Part shown: positions 22,201-31,915 of the stretch, piece by piece | How the letters are laid out: every line of letters begins with the position of its first letter | How positions within the stretch are numbered: the first letter of the stretch is position 1 | Assembly (NCBI RefSeq): GCF_000003605.2 | Contig: NW_003126386.1 | Location: 657,410-717,165 of the forward strand | From: Saccoglossus kowalevskii | Taxonomy: Eukaryota > Hemichordata > Enteropneusta > Harrimaniidae | Reading direction: 5' to 3' | DNA length: 59,756 bases | Program-made: the position numbers and the translations under genes | Notes under the pieces: generated by a model | The model's database searches: none | What the model saw: only the letters and a program-made list of their open reading frames with translations | What the model was told of the DNA's origin: nothing

Positions 22201-23705
22201 NNNNNNNNNNNNNNNNNNNNNNNNNNNNNNNNNNNNNNNNNNNNNNNNNNNNNNNNNNNNNNNNNNNNNNNNNNNNNNNNNNNNNNNNNNNNNNNNNNNN
22301 NNNNNNNNNNNNNNNNNNNNNNNNNNNNNNNNNNNNNNNNNNNNNNNNNNNNNNNNNNNNNNNNNNNNNNNNNNNNNNNNNNNNNNNNNNNNNNNNNNNN
22401 NNNNNNNNNNNNNNNNNNNNNNNNNNNNNNNNNNNNNNNNNNNNNNNNNNNNNNNNNNNNNNNNNNNNNNNNNNNNNNNNNNNGGCAACTATATTCATAA
22501 TGCATTTCAATCAAGAAATAAAAATGCCATTTGATATGTAACACTTGCTTTATCTTTTTTAACAACTAACTTTCTTTTTGCAGTAGTAGTTATCACAACT
22601 AATCTTTATTGCTATTAACTGATAGAAACATTGTATTTCTAAGGATGCAATAAAGTTATTATTATGTTGTATGTTGTTTTGATGTTGTTGAGTTTTTGCA
22701 GCCAAGAGTTAGGATAACATTGTTGTTTCAGCTCCATTAAAGCGTCATATGCAAATGTTATTGATCCACTCTTGGTGATGTGCTGATAATATTTTATGTC
22801 TCTTTGTTGCACTATGGATAAGAGTGGCAGTCTTCCTAATTCCATTCAACATCAGATGTTGCTGCTTTTGTTGTTTAGGGATAATATCTGGCGACAGAGT
22901 CTTAGGTGACATTTTTCAGTGTCTGTGTGGTCCCATTGTTGTATGTTTATATGTATTCCCCATATTTCTTAGCCATATAATAGTATAGGTTGTTGTATAG
23001 TATCAAATAGTTTGGTCTTCAATCTGATGCTGTTCTTGTTTTTTTGGGTAGATTGTTGATAGATTACGTTCTGCTTTTTTTGCTTTATCTGCCAGTGTTT
23101 GTGTTGTTTTTGTCATGGTGCCATTGGAGTTGATGTTGATGCCCAGATATGTAAACTGATTTGTCTTCTGTAGTATTATTTGTTGTATGTGAAAAAAGTA
23201 TTCTCTGATTTATGTCCGTTTTTTGTGAACATCGTTGTTTTTGTCTTTTCCGTGTTTACTGCCAAGCCCCATTTCTCTGTGTATTGTTGTAGGGAGTTGA
23301 TGTTTGCTTGGAGTCCAGACTTTGACTTTGACAGCAGGGCTATATCATCAGCATACATCAGATTTGATATAGCTTTATTGTTGAGTTTTGGCATATGGTC
23401 TGTGTTGAGGTTGAAGTCTTCTGATAGGTCATTTATAATAAAACTGAATTGAATTAAGACGAAATAGACTTCATGATAATATGATTTGGAAAAACAACCG
23501 TGACCAATTTCGATTTCACCAACATGCCAGATGATGAATTCTAAATTTTAATGAGTATCAATTGTTTATGAATGTATTCATGTTTATGAATACTGGATTA
23601 ATATCAACATCAAAACTTATAGAAATAGTATAGTTTTAGTCACATGACTTACAAATATCGGTGATTCTTACCTGGCTTCCAAAATTTTGGTTTCAATGTT
23701 GACAT
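7246..23705 (-). CDS. DHX35: DHX35 DEAH-box RNA helicase, 16 exons
   Basis: Exons in transcript order: 23672-23705, 20970-21103, 20145-20315, 19019-19185, 17646-17819, 16871-16939, 16136-16264, 15373-15551, 14847-15048, 12808-13034, 11954-12048, 11472-11549, 11113-11159, 9413-9647, 8188-8299, 7246-7284. The product is about 697 residues (human about 703). Motifs seen: GETGCGKST (about 75-83), TQPRRVAA (104-111), TRIKFLTDG (144-152), DEAH (173-176), SAT (205-207), FLTGQ (about 278-282), [10 protein letters not shown] (337-346) and QQRSGRAGR (384-392), followed by the HA2 and OB-fold region. DHX35 is a spliceosome-associated helicase of the nuclear C complex. The N-terminus ([12 protein letters not shown]) and the C-terminal APHYY block match the family. 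All junctions close in phase except exon 12/13, where the best donor leaves the frame open; a weaker donor 5 nt downstream would repair it. STX16 lies head-to-head and AIRIM tail-to-tail. Confidence 0.93.
8388..8467 (+). repeat. Dispersed direct repeat, copy 2
   Basis: This matches about 5680-5759 in the same orientation (GGTCAAGCATGGTGTTGG and TCCTGCAGTGAGATCAAACA). It lies in DHX35 intron 14, just before a family D element. Confidence 0.6.
8490..8667. repeat. Family D TIR element, copy 2
   Basis: Terminal inverted repeats TGTAAAATCTGTATTAGAAG (left) and CCTAATACAGATTTTACA (right) bound 178 bp of non-coding DNA in DHX35 intron 14. It has the same interior as 6612-6783. This is a MITE-like structure. 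Confidence 0.7.
8897..9032 (+). repeat. Family E TIR element, partial copy
   Basis: It starts ACTGTAAAATACTATATTTT, followed by a GCTGGAATTAATATTCGCTG block shared with the copies at 16540, 20409 and 44124. The right terminus is missing. It lies in DHX35 intron 14. Confidence 0.55.
10660..10900 (-). mobile_element. Possible tRNA-derived SINE
   Basis: Read on the minus strand, the segment begins with AGTGGTTGTCACATCAGATT, resembling a tRNA A box and anticodon arm, followed by AAAGTTAAAATCC, a degraded B-box-like stretch. About 200 bp of GC-richer unrelated sequence follows. A tRNA gene is ruled out because no cloverleaf closes. It lies in DHX35 intron 13. The SINE call is inference from the A/B-box-like layout. 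Confidence 0.4.
13266..13471. repeat. Family F hairpin-rich element, copy 1
   Basis: The ends CTGTAAAGG and CATTTTACA flank an internally palindromic element. TTCACTGGGTTTTAATTT is followed by its complement AAATTAAAACCCAGTGAA about 25 bp later, and a further AAACCCAGTGAAAATTA near the right end pairs with the left end. It is inverted relative to 27129-27339. It lies in DHX35 intron 9. Confidence 0.7.
13653..14615 (+). mobile_element. 5'-truncated LINE insertion (ORF2 C-terminal remnant)
   Basis: Two overlapping frames (13668-13925 and 13745-14221) together encode the C-terminal part of a non-LTR retrotransposon polyprotein. The motif [19 protein letters not shown] is in the first frame and [14 protein letters not shown] in the second, so a frameshift separates them. 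It is antisense within DHX35 intron 9. The flanks suggest a short target duplication, ACTAAAT, before 13653 and after about 14615. The insertion interrupts a copy of the neighbouring 73-bp repeat. It is a dead copy; the clade is not assigned. Confidence 0.7.
14615..14886 (-). repeat. 73-bp tandem repeat built from the end of DHX35 exon 9 and its donor
   Basis: Each unit contains GGCACTGTGGAGTTAGGCAA and CTACTACTAAATGTACCTTT (plus-strand sense). These are the complement of the last ~40 nt of DHX35 exon 9, the donor and the start of intron 9. The authentic unit is at about 14834-14886; copies follow at about 14761, 14688 and 14615, and a fragment sits beyond the LINE at about 13612-13652. Two of the downstream copies keep the AG|GTACAT donor; the outermost has GC in place of GT. 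Confidence 0.85.
16540..16734 (+). repeat. Family E TIR element, full copy
   Basis: It starts CTGTAAAATACTTTATTTT and ends AATAAAGTATTTTACAG, near-perfect terminal inverted repeats around 195 bp of non-coding DNA. The interior contains TTTATTTTCACTGA twice. It lies in DHX35 intron 6, just upstream of exon 7 in transcript order. No ORF. Confidence 0.75.
18085..18913 (+). repeat. Irregular tandem array ending in a perfect hairpin
   Basis: The array has several diverged units carrying GGTCTGTGCA-like, AAGTTTCAT(C/T)(A/G)AA, GAGATATCAGTGGA and TTATGCAAAT(T/C)AGGTAATTA blocks, with spacing of roughly 85-170 bp. It ends in a CACACA/CATACATA run and a perfect 12-bp inverted repeat, CTAACTGCAAAG (18876-18887) and CTTTGCAGTTAG (18902-18913). 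It lies in DHX35 intron 4. It may be a SINE- or transposon-derived satellite. Confidence 0.6.
19372..20138. mobile_element. Probable retroelement remnant with (GAATT)n tail
   Basis: It is bounded by an AATAATAATAATAAT run at 19372 and about 11 copies of GAATT at 20083-20138. It contains a 138-codon open stretch on the minus strand (19652-20068) with no motif I recognise. Simple-sequence borders of this kind are usual for non-LTR elements. The pentamer starts 6 nt inside DHX35 intron 3. Confidence 0.4.
20409..20588 (+). repeat. Family E TIR element, copy with degraded left end
   Basis: It contains ATACTTTATTTTAGCCGGAA at the left and AAATAAAGTATTTAACAG at the right, with the same interior as 16540-16734. 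It lies in DHX35 intron 2, about 90 bp from exon 3. Confidence 0.7.
21862..23455 (-). mobile_element. LINE remnant with reverse transcriptase YADD motif
   Basis: On the minus strand, 23176-23394 encodes a reverse transcriptase core with YADD at 23344-23355 and the following [13 protein letters not shown] block. The next block (FTYLGIN) is in another frame. Further fragments follow at 22639-22845, and an ORF end at 21989. The 3' end is a TATTGTATTGTATTG tail at about 21862-21876. A 372-base N gap lies within. It is 5'-truncated near 23455. It sits in DHX35 intron 1 in the same orientation as the gene. Dead by frameshifts; clade uncertain. Confidence 0.75.
22112..22483. other. Assembly gap (N run)
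   Basis: 372 unknown bases lie inside the LINE remnant. Open frames crossing the gap are artefacts. Confidence 0.99.
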
Positions 23706-24028
23706 GTTTACAGATGGGTGAGGTGGGCGTGGTTTAGCTACATTATCTTATGATCGTCATGTCTCATGTGTCGCAGTACGCCGACTTAACAATATAGCTC
23801 GTGGAATATTCAGATACTGAATAAACAGTGTGTGATCATGGATTGATCGATTTCAAAATGACCGCGATTACTTCCGGCTTTTCGCTTAGGATTGTGGGAG
23901 GTGACGTTCACATCAAAGATGGCGGTATAGGAAGTGTAGATTGGCATCAATATCAAAAAAATATATTATATATTTCTAAATTTCTGTCAATAATTATTGT
24001 GAATGCGTTGATCCAGAAGCAAAGCAGA
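23706..24028. promoter_or_regulatory. Bidirectional promoter between DHX35 and STX16
   Basis: Only 323 bp separate the two divergent start codons. Visible motifs are GGGCGTGG near 23725 (KLF/SP-like), TGACGT at 23902-23907 (CRE-like) and AAAGATGGCGG at 23915-23925 (YY1-like). No TATA box is evident at a fitting position. An in-frame ATG at 23858 could extend STX16 by 57 residues, but the extension lacks family similarity. Shared regulation is inferred from the arrangement. Confidence 0.6.
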
Positions 24029-27000
24029 ATGGCGACTCGGAGCTTGACAGAAGTTTTCATCCTTATGAGGAACAATGCCATGCAAAATCGGCATATTTTC
24101 TCAGAGCAAGTGAGTACAGTCTATAGGCCTACTACCATCTCAGTCTCTGCTTCAGCTTCAGCTGCGGCTGCGGTGAGTAAAAGCGGTTTTCAGACTCCGT
24201 TCTGTTAACTTAAGTGTATCCGTGCTCATCATTTGGACGTTTCATTGAATAATTTTATTCATTATTAATAAGCATGGTCCATTCTACTTTTACTCATCGT
24301 TCTGGGCATGCCATCATCCAAGATTGTCTCTGGATGCGAGAGCTTGGCCGGTGGTTGCATGATTTATTTTCTCTGATCTGAATCTATCTATCGCATTGAC
24401 TTTTTGATGTTAATAATTCGCAGATGTAAGCGATGATCGTGAATTCAGTAAATGGTAGCTAGGAGACCAGAATTTGCATATTGCGATCCATCAATATTTG
24501 TGGAATAATTTTGATGCATAGTTAATATCATCACTAAAAGAAGTATCAACATGTAATCTTATTCGCATGTTCTCATTTTAATGGAATAACAAAAAATAAA
24601 ATACATATTTAGGAACCACTTTTGTAACCTGTTCTCTGGTAATTAATTAACACTACAGAAAAATGTCACACTAATTTAATATTCATTGAATGCATGATGA
24701 CTCATAGGTAATGAACTTTTGTATGTGGATCAGAGCTGGTAGCATCATATTTATATGAAAGTTTCACAATCTGATGTTCTTGTTACGTGAACACAGAGTT
24801 GCATGATTGGTTTTGATGGTGTACAAAAAAGGAATTCATCAGGATTAAAATGTTATGAACATAGCATAGACTTAATATATTTAATAGAGATATACACTGT
24901 AGAATCAATTGAAAAAAATTATCAAATGAAAGATCAACACACATATTGGTTGATGGCATGGCTTTGAAAATAACATGATATTTTTAACCTGATTTCCTGA
25001 CTTTTTAACTGCTTTTACTCCCATCTTTCTGCTTGCCTCTGGTAATGGTGTGGATAAGGTATGAATTTCTTCTCCTGTCTCACACTCGGTCAGAGTTGTT
25101 CTTAGAATACAGTCAACAGCCAAATCAACCGAGCTGTATTCAAAACACTGCTAAATTAACACATTTCTAAGGACTTCCCTGCATTTTCAGCATGCTGTCC
25201 TATGTCTTGACTAACATTTACCTTTTGTTTTTGACATTTAACTTTCAATTATGCATATTTAACTCAATTCTATTATTGAACTTCAACTAAATAACTTTTA
25301 TTCTAGCAATATTTGTTGTGTAATTTATACAACTTTAATATTTACTCTATGTACTTTTTCAGTTTAAATTCTCTTTTCGTCTCTAACTCATTTTAATGCA
25401 GGTTGCTGATGATCGCATGGCGTTAGTGTCAAGTGTTACAACAGATCCAGAAGCGGGTATAGGGGTTACAAAAGGATTAGGATTGCCGCCAGACTGGTAT
25501 GTATTAGAATGAGATGAAAAAGTCATACAAAGATTAGCTTTAGCATATTGTCTTCCGCTAGTATAAAACCCCGATGTAATTGTTTGTATTTTGTATTTTC
25601 AGATTGTTGGTCAAGCTGTAATAAAATAAATTTGAAAATATTTCAAGGAATACTACTATTATAATTACTATTATCAAACAAATATAAGCTATTACTAGTA
25701 TAAAATAATTTTGTATTGTGGAACAAAAATGCAATTTCAGAAATATAAACATATAAATATGATTTGCTATTTTTTATTGAAAGCCGTTTATATATATGAT
25801 GTAATAATATTTACGGTTACTGTGTTTGCAAGAAGTCCAAATGAGAAGCCTTTTGCAATAGCTGCATATTATCAAGCGTTTCCCAAGATTATTTTGTGAT
25901 GAATTTTTCAGCATCTTAGAGTGTCATTATTTATCAAATACAGCATTTTTCTGATCAACAATTTAAAGATGACTAATGCACAAAAATCAAAATTTAATGT
26001 GTATTTGATGATTTTTCATTAAGATTTGTCTATGATGCACTTGATTTTGTGTTTGTACAGCCACAGTTACTAACTGTTTTTTAGTAACCGTGGTACAGCC
26101 AAAGGTTCATCTCCTCAGAATTTATTCAATAACTCTTGCCACTGCTCTGGGGCAAACTTTGACTATCAAGCATTCAACACGTTCTAGGAATAGTCAGTTG
26201 GAAATTACAGTGCTGGCTTTATATATACATGTACTAGTTTAGTGGAAAGTTATAAAAGCAGCTCAACATATCATGATTACACCAAATTGAAAGCAACAAA
26301 ATTGTTTATATATGATATGGGTGCTCTTCTGATCAAAGCCGAACAGAAAGTTGATTTATTGTATACAAGGAATATAATGTAATTTTTAACCCAAATTACT
26401 AAAAATATAACAACAATTTTGGCAAAATAAGACAATTGTAGCTACCAGACATGCTTTTTGTTTGCCTTGGCTGCATAGCACAGGTATAGTCACTGTAAAT
26501 AAAGACACTGGTGCTTTCCGAACTGAATACATATAAATGCATATTGAACTGTTTTAACCCAAAATTGTTTCTGATTTTCCTTGACAGGGTTGATCTCTTG
26601 GAAGAAATTCAATATGATATTACAAGGATAAAACAAAAAAGTATGTGATGATACTATTCTTATTAATAATCTCCATCTAAGTTTATATATACATTGAAAA
26701 AATGTGATAAATGTACGCTTTTAATAATTGGTGTTTATGTCTTCATTGCAGTGAAAGAACTTTCTAGTTTACATGATAAATACTTGAATAGACCCACTTT
26801 AGATGACAATGTAGACGAAGAACATGCAATCGAAATTACAACTCAAGAGACCACACAGGTGATAAATATAACTTTTTTACTCTCAACTCCCTACTTATTA
26901 TACAACTCCAGTAGTCACACTGAGCATATTAATAGAACATAACAGTAGAAGTTCAAATACACTTTTTTTCGGTCTTAAAATATTGCAAGTTAATGATGTT

Positions 27001-30000
27001 ATAGAAAAAAAATACCTCCTGGAAGTGCTGGATGTAGGTCATACATAAGGCTTTTTGCATTTATATCAGTTGCCCAACATATTAAAGCAATCTGTATTTT
27101 TGCCAGTGTGTATCACCACCTGACTTAGTGTAAAATGATTAATTTTCACTGGGTTTAAATTTCGCTGATTTACCATTTCAGGCATATTCAGTGGGTTACA
27201 AATTCACGGTTTTATCATTTAGATAATGTGTTCTATGCTAAATTATACATATTCACTGGGTTTTGATTTTAGCGCATTTCCCAGTCAGTGAAATAAGCAA
27301 AATTAATTAAAACCCAGTGAATAATTAACCTCCTTACAGTATTCAAGTGGAAATATTTGGATACACAATACATGTACAAGACAATGATGACTCTAATCAT
27401 AATCATACTGTAAGTGTAATGTAGAACATATGTGACCGTTTAAAGTAGGTAACCTACCATAATAAACTTATTATTACTGAAGGAAATGTTACTGTTTACT
27501 CAAAAATTGTGAATTCTGATTATTACTATACAAGGTTCGAGATTTAAGATGCCGCTCTATCTTCTAACATTAGTCCTCAAATTAAATTTATGAAACTCCT
27601 CAGCCGCATAATAATATTCACTTGGTGGCTCTCATGTCTGATTGAGGTATTATAACATTATATGACACGATACGCTTCAGTGATTATTCTGCTTGTCGTA
27701 CATACATTAGATTCCCCAGACTATATTATTATATGTCTCAATATCCCTTTATTTTATCCTGCCATGACCTTTAAAGTATTTTAAATTAGCAATTATTCTC
27801 CTTTTATTGCTACTTTGTTGCACAAATTAGTGAATATAATACTGTTCTATGGACACTCGTCACCAGTATTCTATATCCGTGCTGTGTTTTCTGATGGAAA
27901 TTGTGAGTGTAGCAAACAAGTATTTTTATTATCTACTTCACTCTATTGAGAAACCTTATACAAATGTAATTACTTAGAGTATTGATTTTTATATGGTAGC
28001 CTCTAGCGATGTCATCATAGAATCAAATTATAGGATCTGTTCCTTTGTGTTCTAGTATAGTTCTTTTATTCACGGCTAGAAATTGAAAAATTTGTAATTG
28101 TGAATAAATGAAATGTAGAGGTGCTCAAACTTGTTTCCATGGAAACAGTGGTAAGCCCTGCTTCGGCGGCCATTTTGAAATGAAAATTGGTCAAAATACA
28201 TACAGCTTAAGGCTTGTAATTCAAAAACTAATTTGGGTACGCCAATTTTTGTTCTGACTTAAGAATAGACAGTCACAATGAATAATTCAGCAAAATTTAA
28301 CATATTAAACATATGTTGGCTGCAATCCTTAAAATCTTAGATCTGAATTGGCATTTTCAAATGCAATTTTAATATCAGATATGTACAACCACATACCATC
28401 ATCATCAAGTGTATGGCAGTTTACAGTTACCGTGTTTAGAATTTTCATGACAGATTGTTAACAGCCAAAATTACCTAATTACCAAAGTAACACATTAAAG
28501 GTGTCACAAGTTTCTCATCATATGTTAATAGTAGCGTATTTGGCACTATGGTCATTCAATGTGTTGAACAGAAAATGAACTCCTTCCTTCATTAAATTTA
28601 TCCTACTCTCCAAAACACATGTTCACCATTGAGCCGTACATATTGAGTTGTACATTGTAGTTTATACCCATATCTTGTGTATTGATGCTATTCTTATTTC
28701 TCTATTCTTCAGATGTTCCATAGATGCCAGCGGAACATACAGCAAATAGGACTGAAAAGTCGAATGGCTACCCCACAAGAACGGAAAGTTACTAAAAATA
28801 TTATGTCTTCATTAGCAGCTAGTTTACAAGATTTATCAATAAATTTTAGGCGAGGCCAGTCTGCATACTTAAAAAGTAAGTGGTATATGTGATATATTTG
28901 AACTTGTATCACTTCTTGGCAACATAAGGATTACATAAGAAGTTGAACGTTTTTACTTAAGTTGTCTTATCTTGGTTATCTCAAGAACTAAGGATATTAG
29001 GAACTGACTGTGGATCAGGATATTGTTTGGGCATACCTACATTATAATAATAATATCCATTCAGATGCACTACGAAAACAGGGACTTATGGATTCACCTC
29101 CATGTATGCATCAGTCAGTCCATCCAGACCTGTATCTCTGACATGCCTTGACTAATTATGTTCAAACTTTATATATACATCATACATCTTGTTGCACATA
29201 TGCAGGTATATTTGTTTGACCATCAGATTCAAGATGGCTGAATGGTGGCTATTTTAATTTTAAAATTCCTTCTAAATTTCCTCTAAAGCATTTTTATCAA
29301 TTTGGAATCTGGAATAATTTAGTGATACATATTAAACGGCCCGAAATTCCAGTGACAAATTATTAACCAAATTTGTACATGTGTGACTACTCTCATTTAT
29401 TTCTTGGATTGTATCTAAATTATCTGATGTAAGGACAGTTTTTGAGTATGACATAAATATTCTGGAACCGTTCAGTGTTGGTGACGTAAATTTGAATGTA
29501 CAAATACGTTTCAAATTAATGCAAAGACAACATTTTACGGAATGCTTGTGTATCAATCGTTATATTACTCTGTTGTAGGGATGAAAAGTCGAGAAGAAAG
29601 GGCGAAACAGTTCTTTGATACTGGTATGTCTCCGGGCAGTTCGTTAATGGCAGAAGAAAATCTAATAGATGATGAACTTTATGATAAAGTACGTATGATA
29701 TGCCATGTTAATTTCATTTATAATTCTTATTGTGAAAACCTAAATACTGCATTCCTATGGTTTGTGTGTTTTCCATAATTGTTTGACTGTCACTCGTAAA
29801 TTTTCATGAACAATTTTGAATTTCAATCATCATTATTTAGGAACACAGCAAGTTTTGAATGCAACTATTCTGTGGGAGTGACTATTAACTTTTTAAGCTC
29901 CAAAGTTATCTTTTTTTTTTACCATCACAAAAGTTAAACCCACATAATTTTTTTATAATTTTCCCAAAATCAATACTTGTAGCAATGAAATAAGAAGCTA

Positions 30001-31614
30001 TGTCAATTTAAATACATATAACGGGCGAAATGTCGCACCAAAATGTTGGTGGGAAAAATTATGATGCTCAAAGGTTTAAAGTTGACAACCATGAAAGTGT
30101 TCAAGTTCAAGAAATGGGAATGCATTTCAAGTGTAAAATAATGGGTCTCAAGGAGACAGTGACTCTTTTAGAGAAAATTGATGATCATAATGATCATTTA
30201 TCCTTTTTTTACCTCAGGGTTTTTCAGAAGGCCATATACAGATGGTTGCAGAGAACACTGCTCTTGTTGAGGAACGAGACAAAGCTATCCAGCATATTGT
30301 CCAGTCTATATCAGATCTCAACGAGGTATTCCGAGATTTAGCCACTATGGTGGTAGAACAGGTAATTATGTCCTTGGCATCTTATTTGCTCTAATAGAGA
30401 TCAACGTCTATATATATATATATATATATATATTGAGTAAAAATTTGTGCGGCTGTCAATGTGTAAAGTATTTCCAATTTCTTCATTGATTTCTCAATTA
30501 TTCTCTAAAGCTGTATTTTTTTTTCAAAGAAATTTATTTATTTGTACACCAGAGGATATTAGCTCATGCATCACTGCAGAAAAATACAGTGATATTACAT
30601 ACAAAAGATTGGCCTTGCTAGTAAATCTGAGCCACACAATGTTTAATTTCTCTCATTTATACGACATATTTCATTTTCAGGGTACAATTTTAGATAGGAT
30701 AGATTATAACATTGAAAAAACGACCACGACAGTACAGCAAGGAATGAAGCAGTTGCAAAAGGTAACTTCACTTTATAGTGACCTCATCCATACTGTTCAT
30801 TTGTTTGCCAAAATCAACGTGGGAGTAAGTTTATACTTTTAACCTTTTGAGTGGAAAAGTGTAGAAGCACCATCCACAAAATAGTTATAGTCTGCTCTTT
30901 TCAGTTATAGTCTGCTCTTTTCAGTTATAGTCTGCTCTTTTCAGTTATAGTCTGCTCTTTTCTACATAAAATGTTGTGATAATTTAAAATTTATTGATCA
31001 AAAGCTTGAAGTAATGTCACATTGTGTTCTGTTTCATTCAAATTTAAGATTGAATTCAATGAAAATTACAGAAACTGTGAACAAATTTATTCCCCCCAAA
31101 ATAATTGCATACTAACAGGATGTGGATAATGAAAATGTGTGCAGAGCAAACATAATCTTTTTTGTGCAAGATTCAACTTGCCCCTCCCTAAGGGAATGGG
31201 AAGAATTGAACAACCATCAAAAACAAATTACCGGTGGTGCGATTTTTACATACAGTAATAGAAATCACCTTCAACCTTCTCCTCTCCAAAGCAAGGTGAT
31301 TAGGTTTGATGTGTGCAATTTAAATTATTCGCAACCCCTGAATAATAAGATTTTTAAATTTTTTTACACAAATCTTAAAAAAACAATGAATATTCAGCTA
31401 TGTGGAGACTCTTCATGGCTGAAGAAAAACGATTGAGAATAATTTTAGAATAATTCTCACACATGCAACAAACAGACATGTCCTAACCACAGTTATATAT
31501 TCTGTATTACAGGCTGAAAAATACCAAAAGAAGAACAAAAAGATGTTATTTATTATGGTCTTAGCTGTTATAATAATAATTCTTATAGTAATACTTATAG
31601 CAATGAAAACCTAG
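24029..31614 (+). CDS. STX16: Syntaxin-16 (Qa-SNARE), 9 exons, complete
   Basis: Exons are 24029-24172, 25402-25496, 26588-26640, 26752-26858, 28713-28875, 29579-29688, 30218-30361, 30681-30761 and 31513-31614. All phases close, giving 332 residues (human about 325). The N-terminal peptide (ATRSLTEVF...MRNN) matches the Vps45-binding end of the family. LNRPTLDD and [11 protein letters not shown] lie in exon 4, and the Habc region spans exons 3-6. The SNARE motif runs about 235-297, with the zero-layer Gln at 272, the last codon of exon 7. A hydrophobic tail anchor lies at about 310-330. STX16 acts in retrograde fusion at the trans-Golgi network with syntaxin 6, Vti1a and VAMP4. Exon 1 has two good in-frame donors (24110 and 24173), so a 311-residue isoform is possible. 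It is divergent from DHX35. Confidence 0.93.
24989..25150 (-). CDS. Unassigned exon-like 54-codon island
   Basis: On the minus strand, an acceptor-like ATTTAG is followed by 162 open nucleotides (54 codons) ending CAG|GTTAAA. The peptide has balanced, coding-like composition ([33 protein letters not shown]), unlike the low-complexity chance ORFs nearby. It lies in STX16 intron 1, antisense, upstream of the DHX35 start. No partner exon was found and I do not recognise the protein. It could be a fragment of a retrocopy or transposon, an orphan exon of a nested gene, or chance. Confidence 0.3.
27129..27339. repeat. Family F hairpin-rich element, copy 2
   Basis: The ends TGTAAAATGATTAATTTTCA and CCTTACAG bound the element. 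It contains CACTGGGTTTAAATTTCGCT, an ATTCACTGGGTTTTGATTTT block and the inverted AAAACCCAGTGAATAATTAA. It is the reverse orientation of 13266-13471. It lies in STX16 intron 4. A diverged fragment near 41595-41670 (AAACCCAGTGAATATGGTAA) belongs to the same family. Confidence 0.7.
30410..30434. repeat. (TA)n microsatellite
   Basis: About 12 TA units in STX16 intron 7, shortly after exon 7. Confidence 0.9.
30883..30962. repeat. 20-bp minisatellite, 4 copies
   Basis: Four essentially identical copies of AGTTATAGTCTGCTCTTTTC sit head-to-tail in STX16 intron 8. Identity suggests recent expansion. There are no spacers, so it is not a CRISPR-like array. Confidence 0.95.
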
Positions 31615-31740
31615 AAAATAGATATGAGCTATATATAGTGTATATAAAGAAATGAAGACTACTCGCTGCATTTTGTACAGATGTATTTACGGTTGTATAT
31701 CACAATATACGTACTGGTATTGTCTACTGAGGTGTTGTTG

Positions 31741-31915
31741 ATTGACGAGTGGTATATCGTCTGGATATATCACTACTTGGTTAAATTGCTACCATCTGGA
31801 TACATCACTATTGTGTGATATACACTGATAGTGTCGGAATACATCAATATTATCTGGATACATCAATATCGTCTAGATACATCAATATCATCTAGATACA
31901 TCTGAACTGTGTGTT
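31741..31915 (+). repeat. Imperfect ~19-bp repeats in the STX16 3' UTR
   Basis: Variants of TCTGGATACATCA(A/C)TAT recur about six times, best preserved at 31850-31905. They are 130-300 nt after the STX16 stop and so probably transcribed. Function unknown. Confidence 0.6.

Noticed and set aside
21989-22565. Long open frames across 22112-22483
   Set aside because: They consist almost wholly of N-derived unknown residues in an assembly gap; only the short LINE-like end is real sequence.
30883-30962. CRISPR-like look of four identical 20-bp units
   Set aside because: Units are contiguous with no spacers and lie in an animal intron; it is a minisatellite.
31122-31436. 104-codon plus-strand ORF in STX16 intron 8
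   Set aside because: Lies wholly between well-supported exons 8 and 9, lacks motifs and becomes low-complexity at the end.
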